The translations under genes and the position numbers were made by a program. This document shows, piece by piece, positions 47,505 to 58,232 of a stretch of DNA of 64,000 nucleotides. The DNA is from Catonia carolina (Eukaryota; Arthropoda; Insecta; Hemiptera; Achilidae): assembly GCA_035578175.1 (NCBI GenBank), contig JAQMRL010000003.1, positions 96,207,969-96,271,968 of the forward strand, read 5' to 3'. Numbering within the stretch: position 1 is the stretch's first letter; each line of letters begins with the position of its first letter. The notes under the pieces were generated by a model. The model did not search any database. It saw only the letters and a program-made list of their open reading frames with translations, and was not told the DNA's origin.

Positions 47505-48300
47505 TAATTTTTTTATTATTAACTTTATTAATGAAATTTACAACTGTTACAAAATAAACAACCAATGGTGGGTGCAAGAATGAATGAAATGACATGAGTG
47601 ACGTTTATGGAGCGCACCATCCACTGACAGGTCTCCGACATGTTATTTAATTACTTCTTACAAATTCATCCATTACTTAAGTAATTTTATTAATGACATA
47701 TAACTGTTTATAAAATAGGATTCCTGCTCCACTTCCCCCTTTATCGTCTTTGAACTTTGTTTAATACATGACGGGAGGAAAGTTTACGTATCAGGTCGTT
47801 TGGATGAGCAAAAAGTCTGTTTTGGAAGTTTCGATAAAGTTGAATGAAAACATTTCTTACTAGACGAAAGTTGAGATCGTTATGTGAGGTAGCATTAGAA
47901 ACGTAAGAGGGTGCGTTGAATAATATCTGTAAGGTCTTTGATCGAAACCACTGAATCCGAGCTATCACTGAGGGTTTAGCACATTCATAAATTTGACCGG
48001 TGTATATTTGAATTGGTCTAAGAATGGGCTTATTTATCATCAGTTTTTGCCTAGTTGGAAGTACAGAACGTCGAGACATCAATCTGTACAACATCTTAAA
48101 TCTGTTGTCTAAGGTTTGTCTTCTAACCGAGACTTGAGAGTTCCAAGTTAATCGCCTATCAAAGTATATGCCCAAATACCTCAGTAATGTAGCTGTCGGT
48201 ATAGATGAATTGAAAATAAATACCTGTAGGAAATTACCCTGTCCTAATGAAAATGTTCAGTGATGTGTTTTAAGGGAAGACTGCAAGATGGTTTGAACTC
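47505..48300 (-). pseudogene. Jockey ORF2 C-terminal third with 3' UTR
   Basis: The minus strand starts in the RT palm with KTHH, stop, TFSLGQGNFLQVFIF, then YLGIYFDRRLTWNSQV, ILRPIQIYTGQIYECAKPS, RSKTLQILFNAPSYVSN and a stop near 47741. A ~230-bp 3' UTR with ATTAATAAAG and a poly-A-like end near 47505-47515 follows. It is parallel to 2490-3000 of Jockey element 1 and diverged from both larger copies. The 5' truncation falls inside RT. Confidence 0.85.
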
Positions 48301-49667
48301 AAAATTTCGATTTTTGGTTTTTTATGATTTTCAATAGTTTATGCCTAGATCGACCAGAAAAAACATTAAATTATGTCAAAAAATTATGAAAAAATGAAGT
48401 TTTTATCAGGTTTACACAGAAAAATTATCATGTTACGAAGAAGGAATATTTTTCATAATTTTATACTGTTCGTTTTAGTGCAAAGAGAATTTTAGTTTTT
48501 AAAATATCTGCATCACGGTTTTTAATATTCTCAGCTGTTGGTTCAGCTTTCTAAACAACTTTTCATGGGAAATTTACTTGTTTGTATACATATTTTTTTT
48601 GATTTGTACCTTCTTGTTTCTTACCTTTTCCCGTAAATTTAGATTTTTAATATTAAGATACATTTTTCTCAGAAAACAATAAACTACCAGACTGAAATTT
48701 TTGCCAGTTAATTATCTTGTATAGCCACATATACTGACATGTTTATGACTTCCTCAGGTGCTCCGAAAATTAATAATACGCAAAACACGTAGAAAACAAT
48801 TTGTAAAAAGTTTATGTTATCGTAATTTAAAAAAAATGATATGGTCCAAAGATTAAATTCAAACAATATCGGTAGCTCGAGAAGAAAACCTGACACCTAT
48901 AGCGTGTAAAGTTTCATTTTCCTATATTTTACCAATCCAATGAAAAATTTACCTAAAAATAGCAAATTTAACATTGGCGGGATACAAAGTACAGTCTCCC
49001 CTTAAGTAATATTTATTTTTATGGGCCATTTTGTTAACCATTTCTCAAGAAGATTAGAGTAAAGAAGATTAGTCAGAAGATTTCTCAAGAAGTTGTAAAT
49101 TCAGAGAAGCTTCTATAACATAACCGAGAAAGATAATATTACCGTATTTATAATAAATATAAATATAAAAATTTATATAATATGTATATATTTTTTTAAT
49201 TAACTGATAAATTTTTATCATGTTTCCTTTAAGAGTTTTGAATACTAAAATACACGTATTTATGATCATAGCACTGGAAAATAAATTTATAACCAGAAAT
49301 ATTGATCAAACTACGGAATCGAATAGATTTGAATTTTCCGTGCTATGATTACTAGACAACTTGTAGTTAATATTCTTCTGACAGATCAACTTTTCTTTCC
49401 TTTTCTTTTTAACTTTCAATTTGAAAGACTTTTTCTTTAGTAAAACTGTAGCGAGTAAAGTTTCTTCTACTGGATACGGTAAAACACTCACAGAAGAACT
49501 TTCTAAAGAAATATAATTTACTACTCTTCCAGAAATATGATAATTGTGAATTTTTCGTTATTTAGTGCTCGTAATAACGCAAATCCAGACTGAAAATAGG
49601 TTTTTTATTACATAATTGTAATTATCACCGAAATAGTTTTGTTCAAAAATAATTTTACGATGAAATT
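48301..49667. other. AT-rich DNA, no gene seen
   Basis: Only short chance ORFs. Confidence 0.5.
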
Positions 49668-50036
49668 TTCAAAAGATTCTGTTTTTTCTCACAAAAACGT
49701 GTAAAAAATCCATTTTTTAGATTTTAGCCTTAGTATGCATTTTACGACAAAAGCGTATAATCAAATTTATAAGAAAATTAAAAGATCTACAACTTTCATT
49801 TTCAGCATTTTACTCTGTAGAACCTAGTTCAGCGTGAAAGAGTGATTTTCCTATTTTTAAGCTAACCTGAGGTTGATTTTCACTTTGCGTCTTTCACTCA
49901 TGATCAAAATAAGATAATGTTTTTGAGGTTAGTTTTTTGTTTATTTCTAATGTTTTGTTACTAATGTTAGGTTATATTATTAATTATTTGCATTGGCAAG
50001 AGAAAGTCCTGTGAATGTTTCAAACCAGATTTTTCT
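49668..50036 (+). repeat. TIR repeat family T, copy F (5'-truncated)
   Basis: Starts at TCTGTTTTTTCTCACAAAAA, contains GATCTACAACTTTCATTTTC and TTTCACTCATGATCAAAAT, and ends GCATTGGCAAGAGAAAGTCC, then GAATGTTTCAAACC. It sits ~170 bp before the mariner element. Confidence 0.85.
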
Positions 50037-50210
50037 TTATAGTTTTATGTGATGGTGACCTCCAATCAGGCTCTTGCCTTGGAGACCCTAAATATTTCCA
50101 TAACCTTGATTGTATTTGAAATTTATTAAAAGAAAAATATATGTAGCTTAATACGTGTAGTATGTCTGTTTATGTGTAAATTTTAAGACTGTCCTAACTA
50201 TGAGATTTTA

Positions 50211-50837
50211 ATGGGTGGCGCACATAAAAGTAGCTCCGTAAATAAAGTGCAACACAATTGGAATGAAATCTGTTTATTTACAAATACCAATAATTGTTTT
50301 AATTATATTATTCAATAGTCTAATATTGTTACGTTATTACACGATATGTTGAAAGTGATCACTGTCAGCTTGTACACATAACATAGCGCGGCGTAGCATA
50401 TTCTGAAATACAGACTGGAGTTCAGGAGCTGTAATCGTGCGTATGGCGTTCGTGATCAAGATCTTTAGGTTTTCGATGGATTTTGGATTGCTGGCGTATA
50501 CTTTATTCTTTAAATTTCCCCATAAGTAGTAATCACAAGGAGACAAATCCGGTGATCGCGGCGGCCATAAGCCTAAAGAGATAGTCCTCTCATCGGTAAA
50601 AACACTACGCACACGAGCCAGTGATCTGCGAGATGTGTGACAAAATCACCCCGTCTTGTTGGAAAAAAGAATATGTAATTTCGTGTGGTGCTAATTGATT
50701 AATAAATTGATCAAAAATCTGGTTAAACATGCAGAGTGTACACGGGAAGGGGAAAATGGAGGGAATTTTTCTTGACTCGGCATAAACATTATACAATCTC
50801 GGCCAAGTTATGGGGTTACTTTTATGTGCGCCACCCG
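50211..50837 (-). mobile_element. mariner-type element, internally deleted
   Basis: Terminal inverted repeats GGGTGGCGCACATAAAAGTA (left, 50213) and its reverse complement (right, ending 50836), flanked by TA at 50209-50210 and 50838-50839. It is 627 bp long, about half a normal mariner, and encodes only the C-terminal half of the transposase on the minus strand. Confidence 0.85.
50337..50800 (-). pseudogene. mariner-type transposase, C-terminal half
   Basis: The minus strand reads FNQIFDQFINQLAPHEITYS, then FFQQDGVILSHISQ (matching FQQDGAxxH, second catalytic Asp). After a one-base frame change it reads LGLWPPRSPDLSPCDYYLWG (third catalytic Asp and the PRSPDLxPCDxxLWG block), then helices to the stop at 50337. 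The first catalytic Asp and the N-terminal HTH domains are missing. His-to-Ser-type changes in GATPH and the frame break show inactivity. The nearest family is the Tc1/mariner group with PCDYYLWG. Confidence 0.85.
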
Positions 50838-51525
50838 TAATTACAATGATTATAACAAGATTGATGAGTTTACTTATAGTTAGTATGTAGAGTAAGTTAT
50901 ATTGTATTTTTGTTAAAACATGTTAGATATGGAAATAAAATTTCAATTCTAATTCTAATTTGTTATCATTTTTTAAATTATTGAGTGTTATATTGGTGGA
51001 GAAAGATAATGAGCGGTGTAGGGTGGAGTTGATTTATCAAATAACCCTTACGGTAGTTCTCAGATTACTGTCAGGTGGCTTCCTTATTAATCATAAACTC
51101 AGGATTTTACTTTACCAATGTAGGTTAAGTTGACAATCATTATTAATGAAGTGTGTTGAATAAAAATTCTTATCAGTATAATATATTAAGTTTACAATAT
51201 AAAATATTAATTTATATTGAATAATATAAAGTAATTAATTTGTAAATTTGTGTTTGTTTCAGCTTTTTAGATGGTTTAGTAAAGCTTTTGTGTTTATCAT
51301 TTTTATGTAAACGTTCACTTTTTCATTGTTATAAAGCTACAGGGGACCCCATTTATATAAAATTGCTTAAAACATACAAAAAACACGTGATTTTTCTCAT
51401 CAATCTTCTAAACTAAAGTAGCGTAATGTTATAAATAACAATTAAAATTATCTGTCAACTCTTCTAATACAGATCGCTTAAAAAACTAAACATAATGTAT
51501 TTTAACGTCATATTAACTACATTTA
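50838..51525. other. AT-rich DNA, no gene seen
   Basis: A good splice-acceptor-like TTTGTTTCAG at about 51250-51260 is followed by FLDGLVKLLC, not convincing as an LRR exon. Confidence 0.45.
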
Positions 51526-51916
51526 CCCATAACGGACAGGTGGAGTGTCAAATTATTTACACTCAATCTGTTAGTTGCAGGGCTAAAAAAAATAGTTCTG
51601 TTTTTTATCACATAGTCAGCCAATTAAATGACTGAACCATTTGAGAATAGAAGAGGCAGAGGTGTAAAAGACACTAATCAGGGTTATCTTCTCTGAAAGT
51701 AATGAATTTCATTATACAGCCAGATCCTGTGGTAAATGAAGTGAAGGTGTCTTTTGCAGAGGGGAAAATATGTGCTTTTCAGAGGGCCCGGCATGCTGAT
51801 AAGCGTATTTTTCCACTCAGTGAGGAAGACAATGGTAAACCACCTAACTTCTTGTTTTACTTAGTAAAACCTCTACAGGTTCAAACCAGCCTTTTGGCTG
51901 ATGACCTAAACACATT
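51526..51916 (+). repeat. Repeat family P, full-length copy 6
   Basis: From CCCATAACGGACAGGTGGAG to GGCTGATGACCTAAACAC, collinear with the copies at 13985, 21256 and 26665. The 76-codon ORF across its 3' half is fortuitous. Confidence 0.85.
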
Positions 51917-52049
51917 AACTACATACGTATAGGCCTATCTAAGAACGGTGGGGCATTTATTATACGAAAATTAAAAATAAATTTTTAGAACTTATTCAGA
52001 ACTCTGTATACGGGAATGAGTTGCATAAGATTTTAAACTTTTATTACAT

Positions 52050-52405
52050 CTACTGGAGTAAAATGTTTAAAACCTTAAAAAGAATAGGAATTAAATACGA
52101 AGAAAGGAAAGCTATCTGCGTCTGTATAAGAATCAAACAGCTGTTTTGATAATTGAGGGGTGCGAAAAAGGTGCTACTGTAAAAACATGTGTAAGTCAAG
52201 GATGTTCTTTGTCACCACTACTTTTTAACTTGTATATATAGAGGCTATAAATGAAATGAAGGAAAAATTTGACGCAGAAAATAAATTCAAGGAGAAACAA
52301 TAAATATGCTGAGATACGACAATGATATCGCAGTATTAACGGAGACAAAGAACGAACTAGAAGATATCCTAAATGGAATGGATGAGATCATGAAAATGAA
52401 TTACT
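52050..52405 (+). pseudogene. LINE reverse transcriptase fragment
   Basis: Frame-broken sequence with KTLKRIGIKYEERKAI, then KGATVKTCVSQGCSLSPLLF and NLYI (motif B, QGxxLSPxLFN), a stop, and INMLRYDNDIAVLTETKNEL (motif C, FADD changed to YDND). The type is distinct from Jockey. Its 3' end directly meets the Helitron remnant. Confidence 0.75.
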
Positions 52406-52429
52406 TCATTAAATAATAAGATTAATAAG

Positions 52430-52738
52430 ATTCCGACAGATATGCTATCCGAATTCAAACGTTTGCATTTTCCGATACGACTCGCATTCGCCATGACCGT
52501 CAACAAAGCACAGAGACAATCACTATAATTGTGTGGACTAAATTTGGAAAATCCATGCTTCTCATATGGTCAGCTCTATGTGGCCTGCTCACGCGTCAAA
52601 TAACATTTTGATTTATTTGTCTACATAGCAGATAGGTTAAAAATATTGTGTATCCAAAAGTACTTCAATAAACAGAATAAAAATACAAACACTTTATTCT
52701 ATTTAGTGTCACTACAACGCACGCCGGGTACTAGCTAG
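52430..52738 (+). mobile_element. Helitron remnant: Pif1-like helicase C-terminus and 3' end
   Basis: Reads IPTDMLSEFKRLHFPIRLAF, AMTVNKAQRQSL, a stop, LCGLNLENPCFSYGQLYVAC, SRV. It matches the last helicase motifs of Helitron RepHel proteins (FPxxLAFAMTINKxQGQSL, motif V; GQLYVACSRV, motif VI). Gly in KAQGQS is changed to Arg and there are stops, so it is inactive. The segment ends with GCACGCCGGGTACTAGCTAG followed by T, consistent with a Helitron CTRR/T end at 52738/52739. Confidence 0.8.
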
Positions 52739-52939
52739 TAATAAATAACAATGAGAAAATTAAATAGATCGTTCAGATGGAAATGTATGCAATCTATTGC
52801 CTGAACGAGGACTTCAAATAAAATTTTTAACTGTATAAAATATCACCAAAATAAGTCTCTACGCTCTTGAATTATAAAGTATCAGTAGACAGGGGTATAT
52901 CTAACACAACGCACCATCCGATTCCGTTCTTTCAGATAT

Positions 52940-52948
52940 AGGTACTAC
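52940..52948. repeat. Target-site duplication, 3' side of Jockey copy 2
   Basis: AGGTACTAC immediately next to the poly-T (poly-A on the minus strand) end. The same 9 bases occur at 57578-57586. Confidence 0.75.
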
Positions 52949-53171
52949 TTTTTTCTTTTTTTTATCTTTTATTTGAAATTTTCAACAGTACACAATTATA
53001 TGACCACTAGAAAATGTGTTGTACGTACATAACCAAGTAACATGAAAGGAAACATAAAGACAAAGATGGAGACCCATTGGTATTTCTCTGAGTGTATAAA
53101 AAAGTATTAAATATGATAATTAGTTCGTTTAATTATTATTATTTTTATTATATTATTATTTTAGTTAGCAC

Positions 53172-55868
53172 TCAGAGAAGATCTCTATTCCATCTTCGTT
53201 TTAGACGCCGGGCTGGATTCCCAGGAAGGTGAAAGCGATGAAGTTCTTGAATTAGAGGATTCGGATTTATTAGTAATATTGAAAAGAATTTTTTATAATA
53301 GGACTGTGCCACTTCTTCAACTGTAGGAATCCCGAAATCGGAGTGTAAAGTGTTGTTACTTACGTAGTACGGAGCTCTAGATATTAAACGGAGAAATTTT
53401 GATTGGAACGTCTGTAGATGATTAAGATTACTGGATTTTGCTGAGCCAAATAACTGGACTCCGTAAGTTCAAACTGGTTTAAATAACGATTTGTACAGCA
53501 GTAATTTTGAAGAAATTGGCAAAGGAGAAGTTCTACAAAGAAATCGGTACAGTTGTCGTAATTTTTTATTTAATTGAAGTCTTTTCTTTTTTATGTGCGA
53601 GTGCCACGTAAGTCTTTTGTCCAAGATAAGCCCTAAATATCAAATTTCACACTTCTGAGGTATGGGAACGTTATTAAGAAAGACATTAGGGCATATTCCT
53701 TTTCGAAGAGTAAAAGAAACATGAATAGATTTGGTTGGATTAATTTGTATTCTCCATTTTTCTAACCAGTCTTGTAGAACATCCAGATGATATTGTTAAT
53801 TAGCACTTGTGATTTGTGGATTATCGGAGGATGAAAGAAGGAGAGTGTCGTCAGCATATGTAGCAATGGTAGTCACGTCAGTCTCCGGCAGATCAGATGT
53901 GTAGATATTGTACAATAACGGAGAGAGGATAGACCCCTGTGGCACTCCAGCTAAGATCTGCCTATATTCGGAGTAATCATCCCCTTGACGAACGACGAAA
54001 AATCTTTCCTCTAGGTATGAACGGAGAACATGGTAGAGACTGTCCGGTAATATATGTTTCAGTTTGCAGAGTAGTCCGTCGTGCCACACCTTGTCAAACG
54101 CCGCACTTACGTCTAAAGAAACTGCTCCTGTGTATTCCTTTCTTTCTAGGCCTGAAGCGATTAGATCGACGACTCGGTGTAGTTGGTGAACTGTAGAATG
54201 TTGTGACCGGAAACCGAATTGATGAGTAGGTATAGAATTTTGATCGTTAACGAAATACAAAAAACGGCGAAGAAGAAGTTTTTCAAATAATTTTGAGAGA
54301 ACCGGAAGTAAACTGATGGGTCTGTAGGAAGAAGAAGAATTGGGAGGTTTATCTGGCTTCAGGATCATTATTATCTGGGACATCTTCCATTGAATAGGAA
54401 AATAAGTCGTCCGTAGTATGGCGTTGAATATGTAGGTAATAAGCGAAACAGCTTCTTGTGGGAGTTCACGGAGAATTTCCGAAGTGATTAAATCAAATCC
54501 AGGAGTTTTACGAAGAGACAGAGATTTAATCTCTTCATGTACTTCTTTTTTAGTAATTTTTTCCGGAGTTAGCGAGAGAGGCAGAGGAGATGAAATGAAT
54601 TCTTCAAGAGATGTCGAAAAATCAGGTCTGATATTACAATGCGGACTAAAAACGTGCGATAGATGTTCAGCAAATAAATCTGCTTTCTCTTTATTTGACT
54701 TAGTCCAAACACCATTTGGAAGACGAAGTGGAGAGGATGAGGAAACTGGACGAAGCATCCTGCGGGTAGCTTTCCACAATCCACCATCCCTAGGATTTAT
54801 TTCTGCTAGTTCTTGATTAAATCGAGCTGTCTTAATAGCCCTAATTTCGGCTTTCAACTGATTGGTGAGCTGCTTGAGTCGTCTCTTGTGCGATGGTAAT
54901 CTGGTACGATGCCACAAGTTTCTCGCTCTTCTCTTGTCCCTGATTAGTTCCCTGATGAATATGGGATAACTTGGAACATCTCTTTTCTTCACCTTTGCAG
55001 GGAGATTTGAGCTCCAAGCAGCTTGCTGAATAGTTGATGTTAAGTGGTCCACTGCTTCATCCATGTCCTCAGGTGACTTCAGTGGCAGGTTCAGTCTCAG
55101 ATTTGTTCGTATGAGATGGCGAAATAAATCCCAGTCTACGGTGTTTGCGTGTAAATATGGCGGAGATAGCTTCTCCAATGGGGTACAGGAGAGAGTTAAA
55201 AGCACTGGAGAATGATCAGACGATAAATCATCCAGGGAGAGGACGGATGAGTAGAATGATGACAATCCTCGGGAAACAAAAAAATCTAAAAGGTCAGGTT
55301 GCTTGGAAAGAGCCGATGGCCAGTACGTCGGAGAGCCAGTGGAATGAATTTTTAGGTTGTTGTGCATGATAGATTGCAAAAGAGCTCGACCACGGGGATT
55401 ATTTAACCGCGATCCCCATTGTACGTACTTGGCATTATAGTCGCCACCGCAGAGAAAGTGGTTGCCCAAGGACGAGAAGAAATCAGTAAAATCAGGTACT
55501 TTTAATGCAAATCTCGGAGGACAATAGATCGCTGCAACAGTAAAGGTAATATTTAATAATTTGACTGCAACTGCAGCTGCTTGAATTGATTCAGTCGGAT
55601 CACACGTGGGGTAGAAATAGTGTTGAATAGACGAACGGATAATTACTGCTGCTCCTCCGTAACCACGATCATCAGGCCTATCTGCTCGATAAACTGAGTA
55701 ACCTTTTATATAAAATTTTGAACGGGATGTAAGATGAGTTTCGCTTATTAAGGCAATATCGACGCGTTTTTCATTAAGTACGTACTCTAACTCATTAACG
55801 TGTTGCAAAACGCCGTTTGCATTCCAGAGGAGAATCAATAAAGATGGTTGCCCTGATATATTTGTCAT
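53172..55868 (-). pseudogene. Jockey ORF2: endonuclease-reverse transcriptase, nearly intact
   Basis: Opens at ATG 55868, overlapping the ORF1 frame by 74 bases, and is open for 690 codons to TAA 53798-53796. The same frame continues with few further stops (EI, stop, YLGLILDKRLTW; KPV, stop, TYGVQLFG) to the natural end GNPARRLKRRWNRDLL and TGA at 53174-53172. Endonuclease motifs: WNANGV, SETHL, YCPP, GGDYNAKY, DLLDFF, SSDHSP. RT motifs: VSLDVSAAFDKVWH (A), GVPQGSILSPLLYN (B), YADDTLLLSS (C, catalytic DD present). All catalytic residues in the open part are intact, and three nonsense changes in the thumb and C-terminus disable it. The protein nicks target DNA and copies the element RNA. Confidence 0.9.
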
Positions 55869-57235
55869 TTCGTGACACTAGGACCTGTAGTAGCTGTGAC
55901 ATTATCGTGATCATGGGCATGAGCAGAGATTTCATTTCGGACGTAAAAGACGATAGATGTGATGCAAGATCATTGTCTTCGGGAAGTTGAGCTGAATCTC
56001 TCGGTTGACTTACTACATTGGAGTAACTACGGCGTGAATTTGTAATCTGATGATGAGATGAACTTTCAGGCTGACGTGTGGATGAGTGCGGTTGTGGTGG
56101 TACTGTAGAGTTTGGCGTGGATGAAGTCAGCAGAGGAGGGAATGAAGATGGAGTTACAACCGGGACCAGGTGAGCAGTAGCACGTATCAGTGTATTGCGC
56201 GACGTTGTTGTTGAAGAGCGGCGATTTTGAAGACTCCTGTGAACCGAGCATCCACGGTAGTTAGCTGGATGTGATTCGCCGCAAAGGGTACAGGTTGCCT
56301 TCGTATCTCTTGGTTTTGTGCAAGTCGCAGATTCGTGTGAACCAGCGCACCGCACACATCGAGGGGACAGATTACAGTAACGTTTAGTATGTCCGTACTG
56401 TTGACAACGCACACACTAAATAACATTCCGTTTCTTCCTTGGTTCTTCCACTTTTATTTTGGAGTGAAGTAAGTAATTTAGATTGAAAATATTTTTATTT
56501 TCATTATTTTCGCCTGGTTCCAAATCAACGAAGAATAACGGGAGTCGCTCCTTGTTGTAAGATATGACATTACAAACAGATCTGACTGTGAATCCGAGAT
56601 TGTTAAGCGCATCGGCTATTTCATGTTCTTTAAGCGAATGGTGGAGTCCGCGCAGTACTACTCTGAGCGCCTTTTCTTCCTGAAGCTGAAAAGTATGAAA
56701 TTCGGCTTCATTTTCTTTGAAGTACCGGACAAGTTTTCAATAGACATCGGGCGTAGACGGGTAAATTGTTATGCCTTTCTTAGTAGACAGACATTTAAAA
56801 TTTTCTGAGCTAACTAAGTGAGTTAATAGGTTACATAACTCAGAGAAGTTTACGTCCGATTTTAAGTATATCGGCGGAGGACGACTAAATTTTGTTGAGT
56901 CAGATTCGGTTTCTAACGGAGCATATCGATTTTGCGTTTCAATAGCCGGAACGTTAGAATTATTTAACCTGGGATCTCGAGCAGAAGCAGTATTTATTGT
57001 AGTGGTAGGTCGATTCAGATTGCGTTTTTGAATTTTTTCTGAACTAGATAAGGAGTTGTTTTCGGTTGAATTTGGAGACCGACCTCGCTTTTAAGTTTTG
57101 TTGACAATCATAGACCATTTTAAATGATTATCAGATGGCCCAGGCGTTTGCTCTTCTATGGAGTCAAAATTATTAATTATTATCAGTACTAACTCTTGAT
57201 TTCCCTGATGTTAGGGATGTTTGATCTGTTTCCAT
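55795..57235 (-). pseudogene. Jockey ORF1 (gag-like, zinc-knuckle protein), few breaks
   Basis: ATG 57235. The first 20 codons are followed by stops and a frame change; then comes a low-complexity Ser/Asn/Thr region. A PRE_C2HC-type domain follows (PPPIYLKSDVNFSELCNLL near 56870, FHTFQLQEEKALRVVLRGLH near 56690, LPLFFVDLEPGENN near 56530). Three zinc knuckles come next: CVRCQQYGHTKRYC, CVRCAGSHESATC and CTLCGESHPANYRGC (56412-56250). One TAG interrupts RNVI-stop-CVRC, evidently a former CAG. Such proteins bind element RNA and form ribonucleoprotein particles. The C-terminal part is Ser/Pro/Gln-rich. Confidence 0.85.
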
Positions 57236-57577
57236 TGTATTTTACAACGCAAAACACGCACAATGTTGAACAAAAACGTTAAAATTAACAAAAGAAAAAA
57301 CGTAATAAACAACAATTAGAAAAAAAAGAAGAAAATAAAAAAAATTTGTTTACCCACTGCTGCCTATTGAAGATTATAGTTTTTTTTTAAACAAAGAACG
57401 TCATTATTTTCATTCACAAAAAAAAAACCATCAAATGTACAAATTAGAGGAAACTTTCACGTATATGCCAATAGCACAATAAATACAACAAAATCTAAAT
57501 TAACACTGTTATATCAAAATGTTTAGACTCCTAATACACAAGCGTGTAGCCATGTCAAAACAGCTGATCCGGAAGTC

Positions 57578-57586
57578 AGGTACTAC
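57578..57586. repeat. Target-site duplication, 5' side of Jockey copy 2
   Basis: AGGTACTAC, identical to 52940-52948. Confidence 0.75.
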
Positions 57587-58047
57587 GTACTAGGAAATTA
57601 TAATAATGTTTTTTTAAGGTAACTGTTTACTAGGGAAAAATAAAATTTTCTACTACGGGAAAACATGACCTGATCAAAACAAACTCAAAAGAAAACACTC
57701 TCAAAAGCAAAGTTGTCCATCTTTACTATCAAAAAGAAAATAAATTCCGTATTTTTATGCCTATGTAAAATAGTATGTATAACAATGTTCTTTTATTTCA
57801 AATTTAATAGAGATAAATTTCATCGATTACAGTACTAAGATGTATTTATTCCCTTAAAACATAATATATAAATCAACATGAAGTGAAAAAATCTCTTTTT
57901 TGTGTTTCTGGATGATAGAAGATATTTGGTGTTTATTAGCTCAGGAAAATTAAAAATTTTATTTTCCTTGATTTTAGTATTGTCTACTACGAATCAGTAC
58001 TATAATAGATTGTCCTATTTTCATGTTTTCGTTCTTTCTTTTATATA
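57587..58047. other. AT-rich DNA, no gene seen
   Basis: No features recognised. Confidence 0.5.
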
Positions 58048-58232
58048 TTTTTTTTTTTTTTTTTTTTTTGGTTTAACGTCCGACTGTTTTGAAAATTGCT
58101 GCTAATGCAGACGGTGAAGGATGAAATGAATTTTTTGTAACGTATGAAAAAATGCCCTGCCCGAGTGGGATTCGAACCCAAGACCGCGTGATGAGAGGCG
58201 AGCACGTTACCAACATCGCCAACGCGGCCGGC
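58048..58232 (-). repeat. tRNA-derived SINE, full length with long poly-A
   Basis: Minus strand: GCCGGCCGCGTTGGCGATGT head, perfect B box GGTTCGAATCCC, tail CACCGTCTGCATTAGCAGC, GGACGTTAAACC and a 22-base A tail. It has the least-decayed tail of the SINE copies here. Confidence 0.9.

Larger units (their letters stand above)
52949..57577 (-). mobile_element. Full-length Jockey-like non-LTR retrotransposon copy 2
   Basis: Minus-strand element of ~4.63 kb: 5' UTR from 57577, ORF1 from ATG 57235, ORF2 from ATG 55868 to stop 53174-53172, 3' UTR and A-rich tail ending 52949. The perfect 9-bp duplication AGGTACTAC at both sides marks the insertion ends. The element shows only a handful of point disruptions and is the youngest-looking large element here. 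The 5' end reads TGACTTCCGGATCAGCTG. Confidence 0.85.

Noticed and set aside
51257..51330. Acceptor-like TTTGTTTCAG followed by FLDGLVKLLC
   Set aside because: The phase fits but there is no Asn-containing LRR core and no donor at the right distance.
54484..54816. Plus-strand ORFs over the second Jockey element (also 53939 and 55145)
   Set aside because: Shadows of ORF2 on the opposite strand.
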